A DNA stretch of 64,000 nt from Hydrogenovibrio sp. 3SP14C1 (GTDB lineage Bacteria; Pseudomonadota; Gammaproteobacteria; Thiomicrospirales; Thiomicrospiraceae): the NCBI RefSeq assembly GCF_029625905.1, contig NZ_JARTLM010000003.1, positions 160,127 to 224,126 of the forward strand, given 5' to 3'. Below the pieces are notes generated by a model, which was not told the DNA's origin, did no database searches, and was given only the letters and a program-made list of their open reading frames with translations. Shown here one piece after another: positions 9,630 to 22,400 of the stretch (position 1 is the first letter of the stretch; each line of letters begins with the position of its first letter). Position numbers and translations under genes: made by a program.

Positions 9630-10268
9630 TTATTTAATTGCCTTGCGAACAATAACGGTACTACCATTTGCTCCAGGTAAAGCACCTCTGATCAACAGTA
9701 ATGAATTTTCAACATCAACCTTAACTAACTCAAGATTAAGAGTTGTTTGTTTTACATTCCCCATATGACCGGCCATTTTCTTCCCTTTGAATACTCGTCC
9801 AGGAGTTTGGTTTTGACCAATTGAACCAGGTGCACGGTGAGAAACAGAGTTACCATGTGTTGCATCTTGCATTTTAAAGTTATGTCTTTTGACACCACCT
9901 TGAAAACCTTTACCTTTAGTTGTGCCTGTAACATCAACTACTGCAACATCATTAAATTTTTCAACAGTAATTTCAGAACCCAGCTCTAAGCCTTCAGCAT
10001 CTGAAACATTATCTAATCTGAACTCCCACAAACCTTGACCAGCTTCAACACCAGCCTTTGCATAATGACCCGCTTCCGGCTTTGAAACACGACCAGCATG
10101 CTTCAAACCAAAAGTCACCTGAATAGCATCATAACCATCAGATTCATTATTTTTGATTTGTGTTATGCGGTTTGGCGAAACTTCCACCACCGTCACAGGA
10201 GTCGATACACCATCCTCGTTAAATACACGAGTCATACCAACTTTGGTACCAATGACACCAATACCCAT
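9630..10268 (-). CDS. rplC: 50S ribosomal protein L3
   Basis: L3 helps form the peptidyl transferase centre and starts 50S assembly. The 212 residues begin [16 protein letters not shown] and contain the conserved loop [20 protein letters not shown], with the glutamine that PrmB methylates in E. coli. It is 61 bp after rpsJ, a gap holding a small hairpin, and 10 bp before rplD. Confidence 0.97.
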   Translation of the reverse strand: MGIGVIGTKVGMTRVFNEDGVSTPVTVVEVSPNRITQIKNNESDGYDAIQVTFGLKHAGRVSKPEAGHYAKAGVEAGQGLWEFRLDNVSDAEGLELGSEITVEKFNDVAVVDVTGTTKGKGFQGGVKRHNFKMQDATHGNSVSHRAPGSIGQNQTPGRVFKGKKMAGHMGNVKQTTLNLELVKVDVENSLLLIRGALPGANGSTVIVRKAIK

Positions 10269-10294
10269 ATCGTTACCTCATTATTATTTCTACA

Positions 10295-10318
10295 TTAACC
10301 ATTTCGATTGATGGTTAA
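10295..10318 (-). other. Inverted repeat in the rpsJ-rplC gap
   Basis: TTAACCAT and ATGGTTAA (8-bp arms, 8-nt loop) form a hairpin in the rpsJ-rplC spacer about 27 nt upstream of rplC. There is no U-run on the minus strand, so it is not a classical terminator; it could be an mRNA processing or stability structure. Confidence 0.4.
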
Positions 10319-10329
10319 CACCAAGCTAA

Positions 10330-10641
10330 TTATCTTAGCTCTAACTGTACATCCACACCTGCTGCAAGATCTAATTTCATCAATGCATCAACTGTTTTAT
10401 CTGTCGGATCAACGATATCCAACAAACGCTTATGTGTACGAATTTCATACTGGTCACGCGCATCTTTGTTAACATGCGGTGAAACCAACACTGTAAAACG
10501 CTCTTTACGGGTAGGCATTGGAATAGGGCCCTTTACCTGAGCGCCTGTTCTTTTAGCTGTTTCCGTAATCTCACGAGCAGACTGATCAATCAAACGATGA
10601 TCGAACGCCTTCAAGCGAATACGAATATTTTGAGTCGCCAT
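10330..10641 (-). CDS. rpsJ: 30S ribosomal protein S10
   Basis: S10 is a 30S head protein; as NusE it also joins the Nus antitermination complex with NusB. The 103 residues equal the family length and include [19 protein letters not shown] and the signature [20 protein letters not shown]. It is the first gene of the S10 operon. Its start codon lies 22 nt after the U-run of the leader hairpin at 10664-10700. Confidence 0.97.
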   Translation of the reverse strand: MATQNIRIRLKAFDHRLIDQSAREITETAKRTGAQVKGPIPMPTRKERFTVLVSPHVNKDARDQYEIRTHKRLLDIVDPTDKTVDALMKLDLAAGVDVQLELR

Positions 10642-10663
10642 AATAATCTTTTTCTCATATTAC

Positions 10664-10700
10664 AAAAAAAGAAAAGCAGTGACATGTATAGTGCCACTGC
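10664..10700 (-). terminator. Strong intrinsic-terminator hairpin between tufA and rpsJ (S10 leader)
   Basis: Minus strand: GCAGTGGCA (10700-10692) pairs over nine positions, one of them G-U, with TGTCACTGC (10684-10676), followed by a run of mostly U (TTTTCTTTTTTT). It would terminate tufA transcripts. A good promoter lies just upstream (10716-10744), so it is also the first structure in S10-operon RNA, beginning about 10 nt from the predicted start. Confidence 0.85.
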
Positions 10701-10715
10701 TCACTAAGGTTGCGG

Positions 10716-10744
10716 ATTGTAACAATAAACTTAATTACTTTCAA
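10716..10744 (-). promoter_or_regulatory. Putative S10-operon promoter
   Basis: Minus strand: -35 TTGAAA (10739-10744), 17-bp spacer, -10 TACAAT (10716-10721). It lies between the tufA stop codon and the terminator-like hairpin. Predicted initiation is near 10709, giving a leader of about 68 nt before rpsJ. Confidence 0.75.
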
Positions 10745-10774
10745 GCATTTAATTTATTGTTTTCTAAACATTAT

Positions 10775-11965
10775 TTAATCAATAATTTTAGCAACAACAC
10801 CCGCACCAACTGTACGTCCACCTTCACGAATCGCAAAACGTAAACCTTCGTTCATTGCGATTGGGTTGATCAACTCTACAGTCATTTGCACGTTATCACC
10901 AGGCATTACCATTTCTGTTCCTGCTGGTAGTTCACATGCACCTGTTACATCAGTTGTACGGAAGTAGAACTGTGGACGATATCCTTGGAAGAATGGTGTA
11001 TGACGACCACCTTCATCTTTTGATAATACATACACTTCTGCTTCGAACTTAGTATGTGGTGTTACCGTACCTTTATGCGCTAGTACTTGTCCACGTTCGA
11101 TATCTTCACGCTTAGTACCACGTAATAGAATACCTACGTTATCCCCTGCTTCACCCTGGTCAAGCAATTTACGGAACATTTCAACACCAGTAACAGTTGT
11201 TGTTGTTGTTGGGCGAATACCAACGATTTCGATTTCTTCACCAACTTTTACAACACCTGTTTCAACACGACCTGTTGCTACCGTTCCACGACCTTGGATT
11301 GAGAAGATATCTTCTACAGGCATTAGGAATGGCTTGTCAGTTTCACGTGTTGGCTCTGGAATGTATGAATCCAATGCGTCAACTAGACGACCGATTGATG
11401 GTTCACCAATTTCTGATTGATCACCTTCGATTGCTTTAAGAGCAGACCCCATGATTACTGGCGTATCATCACCAGGGAAGTCATAGGTATCTAGAAGTTC
11501 ACGAACTTCCATTTCTACTAATTCTAGTAGCTCTTCATCATCAACCATGTCAGCTTTGTTTAGATAAACAACAATGTATGGTACACCTACCTGACGAGAT
11601 AGAAGGATGTGCTCACGAGTCTGTGGCATTGGGCCATCAGCTGCAGAACATACTAGGATTGCGCCATCCATCTGTGCCGCACCAGTGATCATGTTTTTAA
11701 CATAGTCGGCGTGACCTGGGCAGTCTACGTGTGCATAGTGACGTGTGTCTGATTCATACTCAACGTGTGCTGTTGAGATTGTGATACCACGCTCACGCTC
11801 TTCTGGTGCGTTATCAATTGACGCGTAGTCTTTTGAATCACCACCAAACTTCTTACCTTGTACAATTGTTAGGGCCGCTGTAAGAGTTGTTTTACCATGG
11901 TCAACGTGACCAATCGTACCAACGTTTACGTGCGGCTTACTACGTTCAAACTTTTCTTTTGCCAT
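10775..11965 (-). CDS. tufA: Elongation factor Tu (str-operon copy)
   Basis: EF-Tu delivers aminoacyl-tRNA to the ribosomal A site as a GTP complex. The 396 residues carry the G1 loop [13 protein letters not shown] (about 18-30), [11 protein letters not shown] (G3) and NKAD (G4), followed by the two beta-barrel domains. It is the last gene of the str operon, 34 bp after fusA. Its protein sequence is identical to the second copy at 27097-28287, and the identity begins and ends at the coding boundaries. Confidence 0.98.
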   Translation of the reverse strand: MAKEKFERSKPHVNVGTIGHVDHGKTTLTAALTIVQGKKFGGDSKDYASIDNAPEERERGITISTAHVEYESDTRHYAHVDCPGHADYVKNMITGAAQMDGAILVCSAADGPMPQTREHILLSRQVGVPYIVVYLNKADMVDDEELLELVEMEVRELLDTYDFPGDDTPVIMGSALKAIEGDQSEIGEPSIGRLVDALDSYIPEPTRETDKPFLMPVEDIFSIQGRGTVATGRVETGVVKVGEEIEIVGIRPTTTTTVTGVEMFRKLLDQGEAGDNVGILLRGTKREDIERGQVLAHKGTVTPHTKFEAEVYVLSKDEGGRHTPFFQGYRPQFYFRTTDVTGACELPAGTEMVMPGDNVQMTVELINPIAMNEGLRFAIREGGRTVGAGVVAKIID

Positions 11966-11999
11966 TTTAAAAATCCTAAATTAAACGTTAAATCTTAAA

Positions 12000-14102
12000 T
12001 TATTCGCCTTTTTGGGCTTTAGCAATAATCTCTTCTTGGATATTAGAAGGCGCATCATTATATTTCAAGAATGTCATACTATAGTTAGCACGGCCTTGAG
12101 TTAATGAACGCATTTGATTCGAATAACCAAACATTTCTGAAAGCGGCACTTCTGCTTTAATAGACTTACCAGAAGCAATATCATCCATACTTGAGACCAT
12201 TCCGCGACGTCTGTTCAAGTCACCAATAATATCTCCCATATATTCTTCAGGAGTAGTAACTTCAACCGCCATAACAGGCTCAAGAATCACTGGATTTGCC
12301 TGGGTAACACCATTCTTGATCCCCATTCCAGCTGCGACACTGAACGCCATCTCGTTAGAGTCAACATCATGGTAAGAACCATCAACCAACTCAACAGAAA
12401 CATCAACCATAGGGAAGCCGGCAATAACACCATTTTCCAATTGCTGCTTCGCACCTTTCTCAACAGCACCAATGTACTCGCGAGGAACAGCACCACCAAC
12501 AATACTATTGATAAACTCAAAACCAGAACCTGCTTCACGCGGTGAGATCTTAAAGACAACATGACCATATTGACCACGACCACCAGACTGACGTACAAAT
12601 TTTCCGTCTGCTTCAACTGGCTTTTTAATCGTTTCACGATATGAAACCTGAGGTGCTCCAATATTTGCTTCAACATTGAACTCACGCTTCATACGGTCAA
12701 CAATGATATCCAAGTGAAGCTCACCCATACCAGAAATAATGGTTTGATTCGTTTCTTCATCTGTTTTAACACGGAAAGATGGATCTTCCGCGGCTAATTT
12801 CTGAAGTGCAATCCCCATTTTCTCTTGGTCAGCTTTCGTCTTAGGTTCAATTGCAATTGAGATTACCGGATCAGGGAATTCCATACGCTCAAGAATGATC
12901 TTATTATTAGGATCACACAGAGTATCACCTGTAGTTGTATCCTTAAGACCAGCCGCACAAGCAATTTCGCCAGCACGAACTTCTTTAATCTCTTCACGAG
13001 AATTGGAGTGCATCTGCAAAATACGACCTACACGCTCACGCTTATCCTTAACTGAATTATAAACAGGACTACCTGCTTCTAAAACACCAGAATAAACTCG
13101 GAAGAAAGTAAGCGTCCCAACATAAGGATCCGTCATTACTTTAAATGCTAGCGCGGCAAAAGGTTCGTCATCAGTTGAATGGCGCTCTGCTTTTGTTCCA
13201 TCTTCCAATTCACCTTGGATTGCTGGAACATCTGATGGTGCCGGCATATATTCAATAACCGCATCCAATAATGCTTGAACACCTTTATTCTTAAAGGCAG
13301 AACCACAGAACATAGGAACGATTTCAACATCAATACAACGCTGGCGAATACCAGCTTTAATTTCCTCTTCAGAAAGTTCACCTTCTTCCAAGTACTTATC
13401 CATTAGTTCTTCAGTTGCTTCCGCTGCAGATTCAACCATCTTCTCATGCCATTCCTGACATAACTCAACCATATCTTCTGGAATGTCTTCATAGGTATAT
13501 TTCATCCCCATGTTTTCTTCTTCCCAGTAGATTGCTTTCATTTTGACAAGATCTACAACACCACGAAAAGTTTCTTCTGCACCAATTGGTAACTGCATAG
13601 GAACAGGAAGAGCGCCCAAACGATCAATAACCATTTGGTTTACATTCAGGAAGTCCGCGCCAGCACGGTCCATTTTGTTAACGAACCCCATACGTGGCAC
13701 GCCATACTTATCCGCTTGACGCCATACAGTTTCAGACTGAGGCTCAACACCACTTACTGAACAAAAACACGTTACAGCACCATCAAGAACACGCAATGAA
13801 CGCTCTACTTCGATCGTAAAGTCAACGTGACCTGGAGTATCAATGATATTAATTCGATGCTCAGGAAACTGCTGCGCCATACCACTCCAGTGAGTTGTGG
13901 TAGCTGCAGAAGTAATTGTAATACCACGCTCTTGCTCTTGTTCCATCCAGTCCATGGTTGCACCACCATCATGCACCTCACCGATTTTGTGAGAAACACC
14001 AGTGTAGAACAATATGCGCTCTGTTGTTGTGGTTTTACCCGCATCAATGTGGGCCATGATACCGATATTACGGTATCTTTCAATTGGGGTCTTACGTGCC
14101 AC
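12000..14102 (-). CDS. fusA: Elongation factor G
   Basis: EF-G is the GTPase that drives translocation and, with RRF, ribosome recycling. The 700 residues show the G1 loop [19 protein letters not shown] (18-36), DTPGHVDF (G3) and NKMDR (G4), with domains II to V after them, including the domain IV loop near [12 protein letters not shown]. It lies 61 bp after rpsG, a gap with a weak hairpin, and 34 bp before tufA. Confidence 0.98.
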   Translation of the reverse strand: MARKTPIERYRNIGIMAHIDAGKTTTTERILFYTGVSHKIGEVHDGGATMDWMEQEQERGITITSAATTTHWSGMAQQFPEHRINIIDTPGHVDFTIEVERSLRVLDGAVTCFCSVSGVEPQSETVWRQADKYGVPRMGFVNKMDRAGADFLNVNQMVIDRLGALPVPMQLPIGAEETFRGVVDLVKMKAIYWEEENMGMKYTYEDIPEDMVELCQEWHEKMVESAAEATEELMDKYLEEGELSEEEIKAGIRQRCIDVEIVPMFCGSAFKNKGVQALLDAVIEYMPAPSDVPAIQGELEDGTKAERHSTDDEPFAALAFKVMTDPYVGTLTFFRVYSGVLEAGSPVYNSVKDKRERVGRILQMHSNSREEIKEVRAGEIACAAGLKDTTTGDTLCDPNNKIILERMEFPDPVISIAIEPKTKADQEKMGIALQKLAAEDPSFRVKTDEETNQTIISGMGELHLDIIVDRMKREFNVEANIGAPQVSYRETIKKPVEADGKFVRQSGGRGQYGHVVFKISPREAGSGFEFINSIVGGAVPREYIGAVEKGAKQQLENGVIAGFPMVDVSVELVDGSYHDVDSNEMAFSVAAGMGIKNGVTQANPVILEPVMAVEVTTPEEYMGDIIGDLNRRRGMVSSMDDIASGKSIKAEVPLSEMFGYSNQMRSLTQGRANYSMTFLKYNDAPSNIQEEIIAKAQKGE

Positions 14103-14129
14103 GTTAATTAACCTTTTAATTTAATTCTA

Positions 14130-14154
14130 AAACAATAAAGGCCCTAACCGGGCC
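14130..14154 (-). terminator. Weak hairpin with U-rich tail between rpsG and fusA
   Basis: Minus strand: GGCCC-GGTTA-GGGCC (14154-14140) followed by TTTATTGTTTT. The five-base-pair stem is GC rich but short, so it is more likely a partial attenuator that lowers fusA-tufA relative to rpsL-rpsG than a full terminator. Other str operons also have regulatory structure near rpsG. Confidence 0.4.
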
Positions 14155-14163
14155 CAATTTAGA

Positions 14164-14637
14164 TTACCAACGGAAATGTGAAAACGCTTTGTTCGCTTCC
14201 GCCATTCGATGAGTATCTTCTTTCTTCTTAATCGCGGAACCGCGGTTATCAAGAGCATCTGATAATTCACCAGCTAAGCGCAACATCATGCCTTTCTCAC
14301 TACGCTTACGAGCAGCTTCTACAATCCATCTCATCGCTAGAGCTGTCTTACGCTCTGAACGCACTTCTACTGGTACTTGGTAAGTTGCACCACCCACACG
14401 GCGAGATTTAACCTCAACCATCGGGCCAACATTCTCCAAAGCTTCTCTTAATAGCACAGCATGCTCACCGCCTTTCTTTCTATCTACAACAACGTCAAGC
14501 GCATCATAGACAATTTTTTCAGCGACAGCTTTCTTACCACTGACCATAATCATGTTTACAAACTTTGTTAAAGTTGTGTCACCAAATTTTGGATCTGGTA
14601 AAACTTGTCTTTTAGGTATTTCTCTTCTTCTTGCCAT
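14164..14637 (-). CDS. rpsG: 30S ribosomal protein S7
   Basis: S7 nucleates assembly of the 30S head and is the str-operon autoregulator in E. coli. The 157 residues begin [20 protein letters not shown] and contain the signature [20 protein letters not shown]. It lies 58 bp after rpsL. In E. coli the S7 target is in the rpsL-rpsG spacer; the 58-bp spacer here shows no long hairpin by eye. Confidence 0.97.
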   Translation of the reverse strand: MARRREIPKRQVLPDPKFGDTTLTKFVNMIMVSGKKAVAEKIVYDALDVVVDRKKGGEHAVLLREALENVGPMVEVKSRRVGGATYQVPVEVRSERKTALAMRWIVEAARKRSEKGMMLRLAGELSDALDNRGSAIKKKEDTHRMAEANKAFSHFRW

Positions 14638-14695
14638 TCTTACTCTTCCGGTATAAATTTACACTAATTATTGCAAAACGTATGTTAAGGAACTA

Positions 14696-15070
14696 TTACC
14701 CCTTAGGACGCTTTGCACCGTACTTAGAACGACCTTGTTTACGTCCATCAACACCTGCGCAATCCAATGAACCACGAACTGTATGATAACGTACACCAGG
14801 TAAATCTTTTACACGACCACCGCGAATTAAAATCACGGAGTGTTCTTGCAAGTTGTGACCTTCACCACCGATATAACTAGAAACTTCATATCCGTTAGTT
14901 AAACGTACACGTGCAACTTTACGTAGGGCAGAGTTTGGCTTTTTAGGGGTTGTTGTATAAACACGCGTACATACTCCACGACGTTGAGGACAAGCCTCTA
15001 GTGCAGGAACATTTGACTTTTTCATCTTATCTTTACGCGGCTTACGCACCAACTGGTTAATAGTAGCCAT
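14696..15070 (-). CDS. rpsL: 30S ribosomal protein S12
   Basis: S12 monitors codon-anticodon pairing in the decoding centre. The 124 residues equal the family length and contain [20 protein letters not shown] and [15 protein letters not shown], with wild-type lysines at the positions changed in streptomycin-resistant mutants and the Asp that RimO modifies. It is the first gene of the str operon and is preceded by a promoter and a leader hairpin. Confidence 0.98.
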   Translation of the reverse strand: MATINQLVRKPRKDKMKKSNVPALEACPQRRGVCTRVYTTTPKKPNSALRKVARVRLTNGYEVSSYIGGEGHNLQEHSVILIRGGRVKDLPGVRYHTVRGSLDCAGVDGRKQGRSKYGAKRPKG

Positions 15071-15108
15071 TAATTCTCACTCCATCTTAAGATTTAAATC
15101 TTAATTAC

Positions 15109-15138
15109 TAAAAATCCATGAGCTAAAAAAGCTCATGG
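15109..15138 (-). terminator. Intrinsic-terminator hairpin between rpoC and rpsL (str leader)
   Basis: Minus strand: CCATGAGCT (15138-15130) pairs perfectly over nine bases with AGCTCATGG (15124-15116) across a five-nt loop, followed by ATTTTTA. It can end rpoBC transcripts. It also lies downstream of the str promoter at 15152-15180, starting about 8 nt from the predicted initiation site, so it is a leader hairpin as well. Confidence 0.85.
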
Positions 15139-15151
15139 GTAAGGTTGAGGG

Positions 15152-15180
15152 ATTTTAGTGACCCTCTAACACATTGTCAA
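15152..15180 (-). promoter_or_regulatory. Putative str-operon promoter
   Basis: Minus strand: consensus -35 TTGACA (15175-15180), exactly 17 bp, -10 TAAAAT (15152-15157). It lies in the 138-bp gap after the rpoC stop codon. Predicted initiation is near 15145 and the leader to rpsL is about 75 nt. Confidence 0.85.
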
Positions 15181-15208
15181 GCATAAGTTTATGAATTTAT
15201 TCAATGAT

Positions 15209-18200
15209 TCATTCAGCTGTATGCTCAACACTTTCTGTTAAAGAAACCGTTTCTTCAACGACTTCTTCTTGAGCCGCACTCTCATTATCAGAGCTCATGA
15301 AAGCGGCTAGTTCGAGCTGTGTTTTTTCACTCGCTTCCCTACGAGCTTTATGATAAGCGAAGCCTGTTCCAGCCGGAATCAAACGACCTACAATAACGTT
15401 TTCTTTCAACCCAACTAGCTTATCTTCCTTACCACTGACTGCGGCTTCCGTTAACACACGAGTTGTTTCTTGGAAAGAAGCAGCTGAAATAAACGATTCA
15501 GTTGCCAATGATGCTTTGGTAATACCTAGTAGAACACGCTGATAAGTTGCTTCTACTGACCCTTCATTGGACACTTTCTCATTCATTTCAAGAACTCTTG
15601 CATACTCAGCTTGCTCACCTTTAATCAGGCTAGTATCACCTGTTGAACGAACTTCAACTTTTCTAAGCATCTGACGTACAACTGTTTCAATATGCTTATC
15701 GTTGATTCTTACACCTTGTAAGCGATATACATCTTGAACCTCGTCAACAACATATTTAGTCAGTCGTTCAACACCCAGTAGTCTCAAAATATCATGTGGG
15801 TTAGGGTTACCATCAACGACAACATCCCCTTTTTCAACACGCTCACCCTCAAAGACATCAACTGAACGCCATTTCGGAATCAAAGTCTCATGCTGCTCGC
15901 CACTATCTTGTGTAATGACAAGACGTTGCTTACCTTTGGTTTCTTTACCAAATCCAATTACACCTGAAACTTCAGCCATAATTGCAGGCTCTTTTGGTAC
16001 TCGGGCTTCGAATAAGTCTGCCACGCGTGGAAGACCCCCTGTAATATCCTTGGTCTTGGAAGATTCTTGTGGAATTCTTGCCAAAATATCACCTGCACCA
16101 ACCTTATCGGACTGGTTAACAACGACAACCGAGTTTTCAGGTAAATAGTATATCGCTGGCGTCTTCGTACCAGGGAAAGGAACGACTTCACCTTTATCAT
16201 CAACCAACTGAATATAAGGTCTTAACTCCTTACTCGCTGATGAACGTTCTTTTGAACTTTTCACAACATGCGTTGTCAGTCCTGTCAATTCATCTACATG
16301 CTCTTCTACTGCACCATCAAAATTACCAAACTGAATTATCCCTTCAGCTTCTGTAATCACTGGATGGGTATGGGCATCCCATGTTGCCAATACATTACCA
16401 GACGTAACATCAATTCCATCTTTCACGTTCAGCATTGAACCGTAAGGAATCTTATATCTTTCTTTCTCTCTTCCTAGACTATCTAGGATAGAAATTTCTC
16501 CAGAACGAGAGGTAACAACAACCTGGTTTTCAGTGTTTTTAATGGTTTTTAAATTATCAAATTTAACTTTACCTTCATGCTTAACTTCAACCTGACTCTG
16601 AGCGGTTGATGCTGAAGCGGTACCCCCGATATGGAATGTACGCATGGTTAACTGAGTACCCGGCTCACCAATGGACTGAGCTGCCATAACACCAACGGCT
16701 TCACCAAGGTTTACCATATGTCCACGCGCTAAATCACGTCCATAACACTTCTGACAAATACCAAATTTTGTCTCACAAGTAATTGGAGAGTATGCTTTGA
16801 CGACATCAACACCAGACTCATCAATCAAGTTCACAAGACGCTCATCCAGCAGCGTCCCTTTCTCGACGATAATCTCACCATCTAAGCCAACAACATCTTC
16901 AGCAACTACACGACCCAAGATTCGTTCTTTAAGTTCTTCAACAACTTCACCACCTTCAACATGCGGTGTCATTGTAATACTTGCATCTGTGCCGCAATCA
17001 GGTTCTGTCACAACAACATCTTGTGCAACATCGACCAATCGACGTGTCAAGTAACCTGAGTTCGCTGTTTTTAATGCCGTATCCGCTAGACCTTTACGTG
17101 CACCATGCGTTGAAATAAAGTACTGAAGGACGTTCAGCCCTTCACGGAAGTTTGCTGTGATCGGTGTTTCAATGATAGAACCATCCGGCTTAGCCATCAA
17201 ACCACGCATACCCCCTAACTGACGCATCTGAGCAACAGACCCACGAGCACCAGAATCAGCCATCATATAAACAGAGTTAAAGGAAGTTTGTTTGACTTCA
17301 TTACCATCAGCATCCGTCACCATTTCAAACTGAAGCTCTTCCATCATGGATTTTGTGACCAATTCATTGGTATGAGACCAAATATCAACAACTTTGTTGT
17401 AACGCTCACCTTCAGTTACCAAACCTTGTGCGAACTGTCTCTGAATCTCTGTTACCTGCTCATCTGCACGTTCAATAATTGGTGCTTTATCATCTGGAAT
17501 AAGCATATCATCGGAGCAGAAAGACAAACCAGCTAAGGTTGACCACTTAAAACCTGCATACATTAATTGGTCAGCAAAAATAACGGTTTCCTTAGGGCCA
17601 AGAATACGATAACAAGCATTTAATGCCATAGAAATATTCTTTTTCGTTAAGTTAAGATTCAACAAATCAAAACCTAAACCTTTCGGAAGAATTCTCAATA
17701 GAAGAGCACGACCAACGGTTGTGTCGACAATCCCTTTTTTAACGGATTCAACACCAGCATCATCAATAATTGTCTCTTCAATTTTTAACTTAATTTTAGT
17801 GTGAACATGAACCGCTTTTGCATCCAACGCGCGCTGTACTTCCATCCAGTTAGAGAAAGCCTTTCCTTCACCTTTAGAGTTTACTTTTTCACGCGTAATA
17901 TAATAAAGCCCTAGAACAACATCTTGTGATGGAACAATAATAGGATCACCGTTTGCAGGTGATAACAAGTTATTGGTTGACATCATTAAGGTTCTGGCTT
18001 CAAGCTGCGCTTCTAAAGACAACGGTACGTGAACAGCCATCTGATCACCATCGAAATCGGCGTTAAAGGCTGAACATACCAAAGGATGCAAGTTAATTGC
18101 TTTCCCTTCAATCAGTACTGGCTCGAACGCTTGAATCCCAAGTCTATGGAGTGTTGGAGCACGGTTCAACAGAACAGGGTGCTCACGAATAACTTCATCT

Positions 18201-19435
18201 AAAACATCCCATACTTCTGGTAAGCCTTGTTCAACCATTTTTTTAGCAGCTTTAATTGTCGTAGCTAAACCACGCTTTTGAAGCTTACTAAAAATAAAAG
18301 GCTTGAATAATTCCAAAGCCATCTTCTTAGGTAGACCACACTGATGCAAACGCAATGATGGACCAACAACGATAACGGAACGACCAGAGTAGTCCACACG
18401 CTTACCAAGTAAGTTCTGACGAAAGCGCCCTTGCTTACCTTTGATCATATCAGCTAATGATTTTAACTGGCGCTTGTTTGTTCCCGTAACAGCTCTTCCA
18501 CGACGCCCGTTATCCAGCATCGAATCAACAGATTCTTGCAGCATACGTTTTTCGTTACGAACAATAATGTCAGGCGCCATAAGATCTAACAATCTTTTTA
18601 AACGATTGTTACGGTTAATAACTCGACGATATAAATCGTTAAGATCAGATGTCGCAAAACGACCTCCGTCTAATGGCACCAATGGTCTTAATTCTGGTGG
18701 TAAAACAGGAAGCACGTCCAAAATCATCCATTCAGGTTTATTCCCTGATTGAACAAAGGAATCAATCAATTTTAATCGCTTAGAAAGCTTCTTCTGTTTT
18801 GTTTCAGAACTCGTCGCTTCCATTTCTTCACGTAGTCGAGTTGATTCAGCATCAAGATCAATAGACTGAAGCATTTTCTTAATGGCTTCGGCACCCATTT
18901 GAGCTTCAAACTCGTCACCGTATTCATCCATGGCATCCAAGTATTCTTCTTCACTTAACAACTGCCATGGTTCAAGCGGCGTTAGACCTGGATCAACAAC
19001 CATAAAGGCTTCAAAATAAAGCACTGCTTCAATTTCTTTCAATGTCATATCTAACATCAAACCGATTCTGGAAGGCAGTGATTTTAAGAACCAGATATGT
19101 GCAACTGACGTTGCTAGATCAATATGCCCCATACGCTCACGACGTACTTTAGATTGCGTGACTTCTACGCCACACTTCTCACAAATAACACCACGATGCT
19201 TGAGCCGCTTATACTTACCACATAAGCACTCATAATCACGAATAGGACCAAATATTTTTGCACAGAACAATCCATCACGCTCTGGCTTAAAGGTACGATA
19301 ATTTATCGTCTCAGGCTTTTTAACCTCACCAAAAGACCATGAGCGAATCTTTTCTGGGGAAGCAAGAGTAACTTTTATCGTATCGAAATCATTTGATACA
19401 TTTTGTTTTTTTAGAAATCCTAATAAATCTTTCAT
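15209..19435 (-). CDS. rpoC: DNA-directed RNA polymerase subunit beta'
   Basis: This is the catalytic beta' subunit of RNA polymerase. The 1408 residues match the E. coli length. The N-terminal zinc ribbon has cysteines at 70, 72, 85 and 88, and the active-site metal loop [16 protein letters not shown] is intact. The second zinc site is present (CGTDASI, then [13 protein letters not shown]). The C-terminal tail is acidic ([19 protein letters not shown]). Its ATG overlaps the last base of the rpoB stop codon (TAATG). Confidence 0.98.
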   Translation of the reverse strand: MKDLLGFLKKQNVSNDFDTIKVTLASPEKIRSWSFGEVKKPETINYRTFKPERDGLFCAKIFGPIRDYECLCGKYKRLKHRGVICEKCGVEVTQSKVRRERMGHIDLATSVAHIWFLKSLPSRIGLMLDMTLKEIEAVLYFEAFMVVDPGLTPLEPWQLLSEEEYLDAMDEYGDEFEAQMGAEAIKKMLQSIDLDAESTRLREEMEATSSETKQKKLSKRLKLIDSFVQSGNKPEWMILDVLPVLPPELRPLVPLDGGRFATSDLNDLYRRVINRNNRLKRLLDLMAPDIIVRNEKRMLQESVDSMLDNGRRGRAVTGTNKRQLKSLADMIKGKQGRFRQNLLGKRVDYSGRSVIVVGPSLRLHQCGLPKKMALELFKPFIFSKLQKRGLATTIKAAKKMVEQGLPEVWDVLDEVIREHPVLLNRAPTLHRLGIQAFEPVLIEGKAINLHPLVCSAFNADFDGDQMAVHVPLSLEAQLEARTLMMSTNNLLSPANGDPIIVPSQDVVLGLYYITREKVNSKGEGKAFSNWMEVQRALDAKAVHVHTKIKLKIEETIIDDAGVESVKKGIVDTTVGRALLLRILPKGLGFDLLNLNLTKKNISMALNACYRILGPKETVIFADQLMYAGFKWSTLAGLSFCSDDMLIPDDKAPIIERADEQVTEIQRQFAQGLVTEGERYNKVVDIWSHTNELVTKSMMEELQFEMVTDADGNEVKQTSFNSVYMMADSGARGSVAQMRQLGGMRGLMAKPDGSIIETPITANFREGLNVLQYFISTHGARKGLADTALKTANSGYLTRRLVDVAQDVVVTEPDCGTDASITMTPHVEGGEVVEELKERILGRVVAEDVVGLDGEIIVEKGTLLDERLVNLIDESGVDVVKAYSPITCETKFGICQKCYGRDLARGHMVNLGEAVGVMAAQSIGEPGTQLTMRTFHIGGTASASTAQSQVEVKHEGKVKFDNLKTIKNTENQVVVTSRSGEISILDSLGREKERYKIPYGSMLNVKDGIDVTSGNVLATWDAHTHPVITEAEGIIQFGNFDGAVEEHVDELTGLTTHVVKSSKERSSASKELRPYIQLVDDKGEVVPFPGTKTPAIYYLPENSVVVVNQSDKVGAGDILARIPQESSKTKDITGGLPRVADLFEARVPKEPAIMAEVSGVIGFGKETKGKQRLVITQDSGEQHETLIPKWRSVDVFEGERVEKGDVVVDGNPNPHDILRLLGVERLTKYVVDEVQDVYRLQGVRINDKHIETVVRQMLRKVEVRSTGDTSLIKGEQAEYARVLEMNEKVSNEGSVEATYQRVLLGITKASLATESFISAASFQETTRVLTEAAVSGKEDKLVGLKENVIVGRLIPAGTGFAYHKARREASEKTQLELAAFMSSDNESAAQEEVVEETVSLTESVEHTAE

Positions 19436-22400
19436 TATTCTTGCTCCAACTCAATATCAATACCCAAGGCACGAATTTCTTTACGTAACACACTGAACGA
19501 CTCAGGAATACCTGGTTCCATGTATTCATTGCCGTCGACAATATTTTTATACATACGTGTACGACCATTCAAATCATCAGATTTAACTGTCAGCATTTCT
19601 TGTAATGTAAATGCGGCACCATAAGCTTCAAGTGCCCATACTTCCATCTCACCGAATCGCTGACCACCGAATTGTGCCTTACCACCTAATGGCTGCTGCG
19701 TAACCAAGCTGTAAGGCCCAGTTGAACGAGCATGCATTTTGTCGTCAACCAAATGGTTCAACTTCAAGTAATACATATAACCGACCGTCACTGGGCGATC
19801 AAACTCTTCCCCACTGATACCATCATAAAGAGTCATCTGACCTGATTCAGGTAAATCTGCAAGTCTTAACAGAGCTTTAATCTCACCTTCTGAAGCACCA
19901 TCAAATACTGGTGAAGCCATAGGAACCCCCTTACGAAGGTTACCAGCTAACTCAATAATTTCTGCATCAGTCAATGAATCAAAGTCCACTTTCTGACCTT
20001 GAGTATCGTTATAGATCTTATGTAAGAAAGCTTTTAGTTCTTTAATGTCTGCTTGTTGTTCAAGCATGGTATTAATCTTCGCCCCAAGACCTTCAGCAGC
20101 TAGACCAAGATGAGTCTCTAAAATTTGCCCGACGTTCATACGAGATGGAACCCCTAAAGGATTCAAACAAATATCAACTGGACGACCCGTTTCATCATAT
20201 GGCATATCTTCAACTGGACAAATGCGCGAGATAACACCTTTGTTACCATGACGACCCGCCATTTTATCACCAGGCTGGATACGACGTTTCACGGCAACAT
20301 AAACCTTAACCATTTTAGAAACACCAGGCTGAAGATCATCTCCTTGAGTTAACTTCTTTCTCTTCTCTTCAAAGACACCATTTAACTCTTCTTTTTTAGC
20401 AACCAATTGTTTTTCTAAGGCTTCTAAATGTGAAGATAAAGCATCGTCTGTAACATTCAAACCAAACCACTTAGTTGAATCTAAAGAAGCAAGATAATCG
20501 GCTGTAACTTCTGTTCCATCTACCAGTTTTTGACCAATCAACATAGGTTGAATACGATCAATCGTATCTTCTTCAAGAATCGTATACTGTTCATCAATGT
20601 CTTTTCTTACTTTTTGTAACTCATCTTCTTGAATTGCTAAAGCACGCTCATCTTTCTTAACACCTTCACGCGTAAAGACTTGCACATCAATAACAGTCCC
20701 TTCCACCCCTTTACTCACTCGTAAAGACGTGTCTTTTACATCCGAGGCTTTTTCACCAAAAATAGCACGTAGAAGCTTTTCTTCAGGCGTTAATTGCGTT
20801 TCACCTTTCGGAGTTACTTTACCAACGAGGATATCACCTTGTTTAACTTCAGCACCAACATAGACGATCCCAGATTCATCCAATCTAGAGAGCGCAGCTT
20901 CACCAACATTTGGGATATCTGCAGTTACTTCTTCAGGTCCTAGTTTTGTGTCACGCGCAAGACAAGTTAACTCTTCAATATGAATTGTCGTATAACGGTC
21001 TTCTTGAACAACTCTTTCAGAAACTAAAATCGAGTCTTCAAAGTTGTAACCATTCCAAGGCATAAAGGCAATGCGCATATTTTGACCGATTGCCAACTCA
21101 CCTAGATCAGTTGAAGGTCCATCTGCAAGTACATCACCTCGTGAAATAACATCACCAGCTTTAACGATTGGCTTTTGATTGATACAAGTGTTCTGGTTTG
21201 AACGTTGATATTTAATCAAATTATAAATATCGACCCCTGTTTCACCTTCTGCAATCTCTTCTTGATTCGCTCTCACAACAATTCGAGCAGAATCAGAAGA
21301 AACAATTTCACCACCACGGAGAGCGACAACCGTCACACCAGAATCGATTGCTACTGTTTTTTCAATTCCTGTTCCAACTAAAGGCTTATCAGCACGTAAA
21401 GTTGGGACTGCTTGACGCTGCATGTTTGACCCCATTAAGGCACGGTTAGCATCATCATGCTCAAGGAACGGAATCAAAGAAGCCGCTACAGAAACAATCT
21501 GCTTTGGTGAAACGTCCATATAATCAATATCATTGGAAGAAGCCAGGATCGTTTCATTTTTGTGTCTCGCAGTAACAAGTTCATCAAGTAACTTATTATC
21601 TGCATCCATAGCAGCACTAGCCTGTGCAATCACAAACTGAGCTTCGTCAATGGCAGAAACATATTCAACTTCATCGGTTACTTGACCATCAATAACTTTG
21701 CGATAAGGCGTCTCTAAGAAACCATATTTATTAGTTTTTGCATAAATGGCTAATGTATTGATCAAACCGATGTTTGGCCCTTCAGGCGTTTCAATTGGAC
21801 AAACACGACCATAATGCGTTGGATGCACATCACGCACCTCAAAGCCAGCACGTTCACGCGTTAAACCACCAGGCCCTAAAGCAGAAACGCGTCGCTTATG
21901 CGTAACCTCAGATAAAGGGTTAACCTGGTCCATAAATTGTGATAATTGACTTGAACCAAAAAACTCTTTGATTGCAGCTGACACAGGCTTAGCATTGATC
22001 AAATCCTGTGGTAACAGCCCATCAGTTTCTGCTTGGTTTAGACGTTCTTTAACAGCTCTTTCCACACGAACCAAACCGACTCGGAAAGCATTTTCAGCCA
22101 TCTCTCCAACAGCACGAATACGTCTATTGCCCAAAGTATCAATATCATCAATCGTACTTAAACCGTTACGAATATTAAGTAGCTCTGTAACCACATCAAC
22201 AACATCTTGGTTTTCTAAAACCAAACTACCTTCGTTGTCTTTTCGACCTAAGCGTCTGTTTAACTTCATACGCCCAACAGAGGAAAGATCGTAACGCGCT
22301 TCATCAAAGAATAAGCTATTAAATAAAGCTTCCGATGATTCTTTAGTCGGTGGCTCACCAGGACGCATCATTCGGTAGATTTCAATTTGAGCTTCGAGCT

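Noticed and set aside
16797-17054. Plus-strand open frames inside rpoC, rpoB, trpE and other genes.
   Set aside because: They are antisense to strongly conserved genes and show no start signals or recognisable products.
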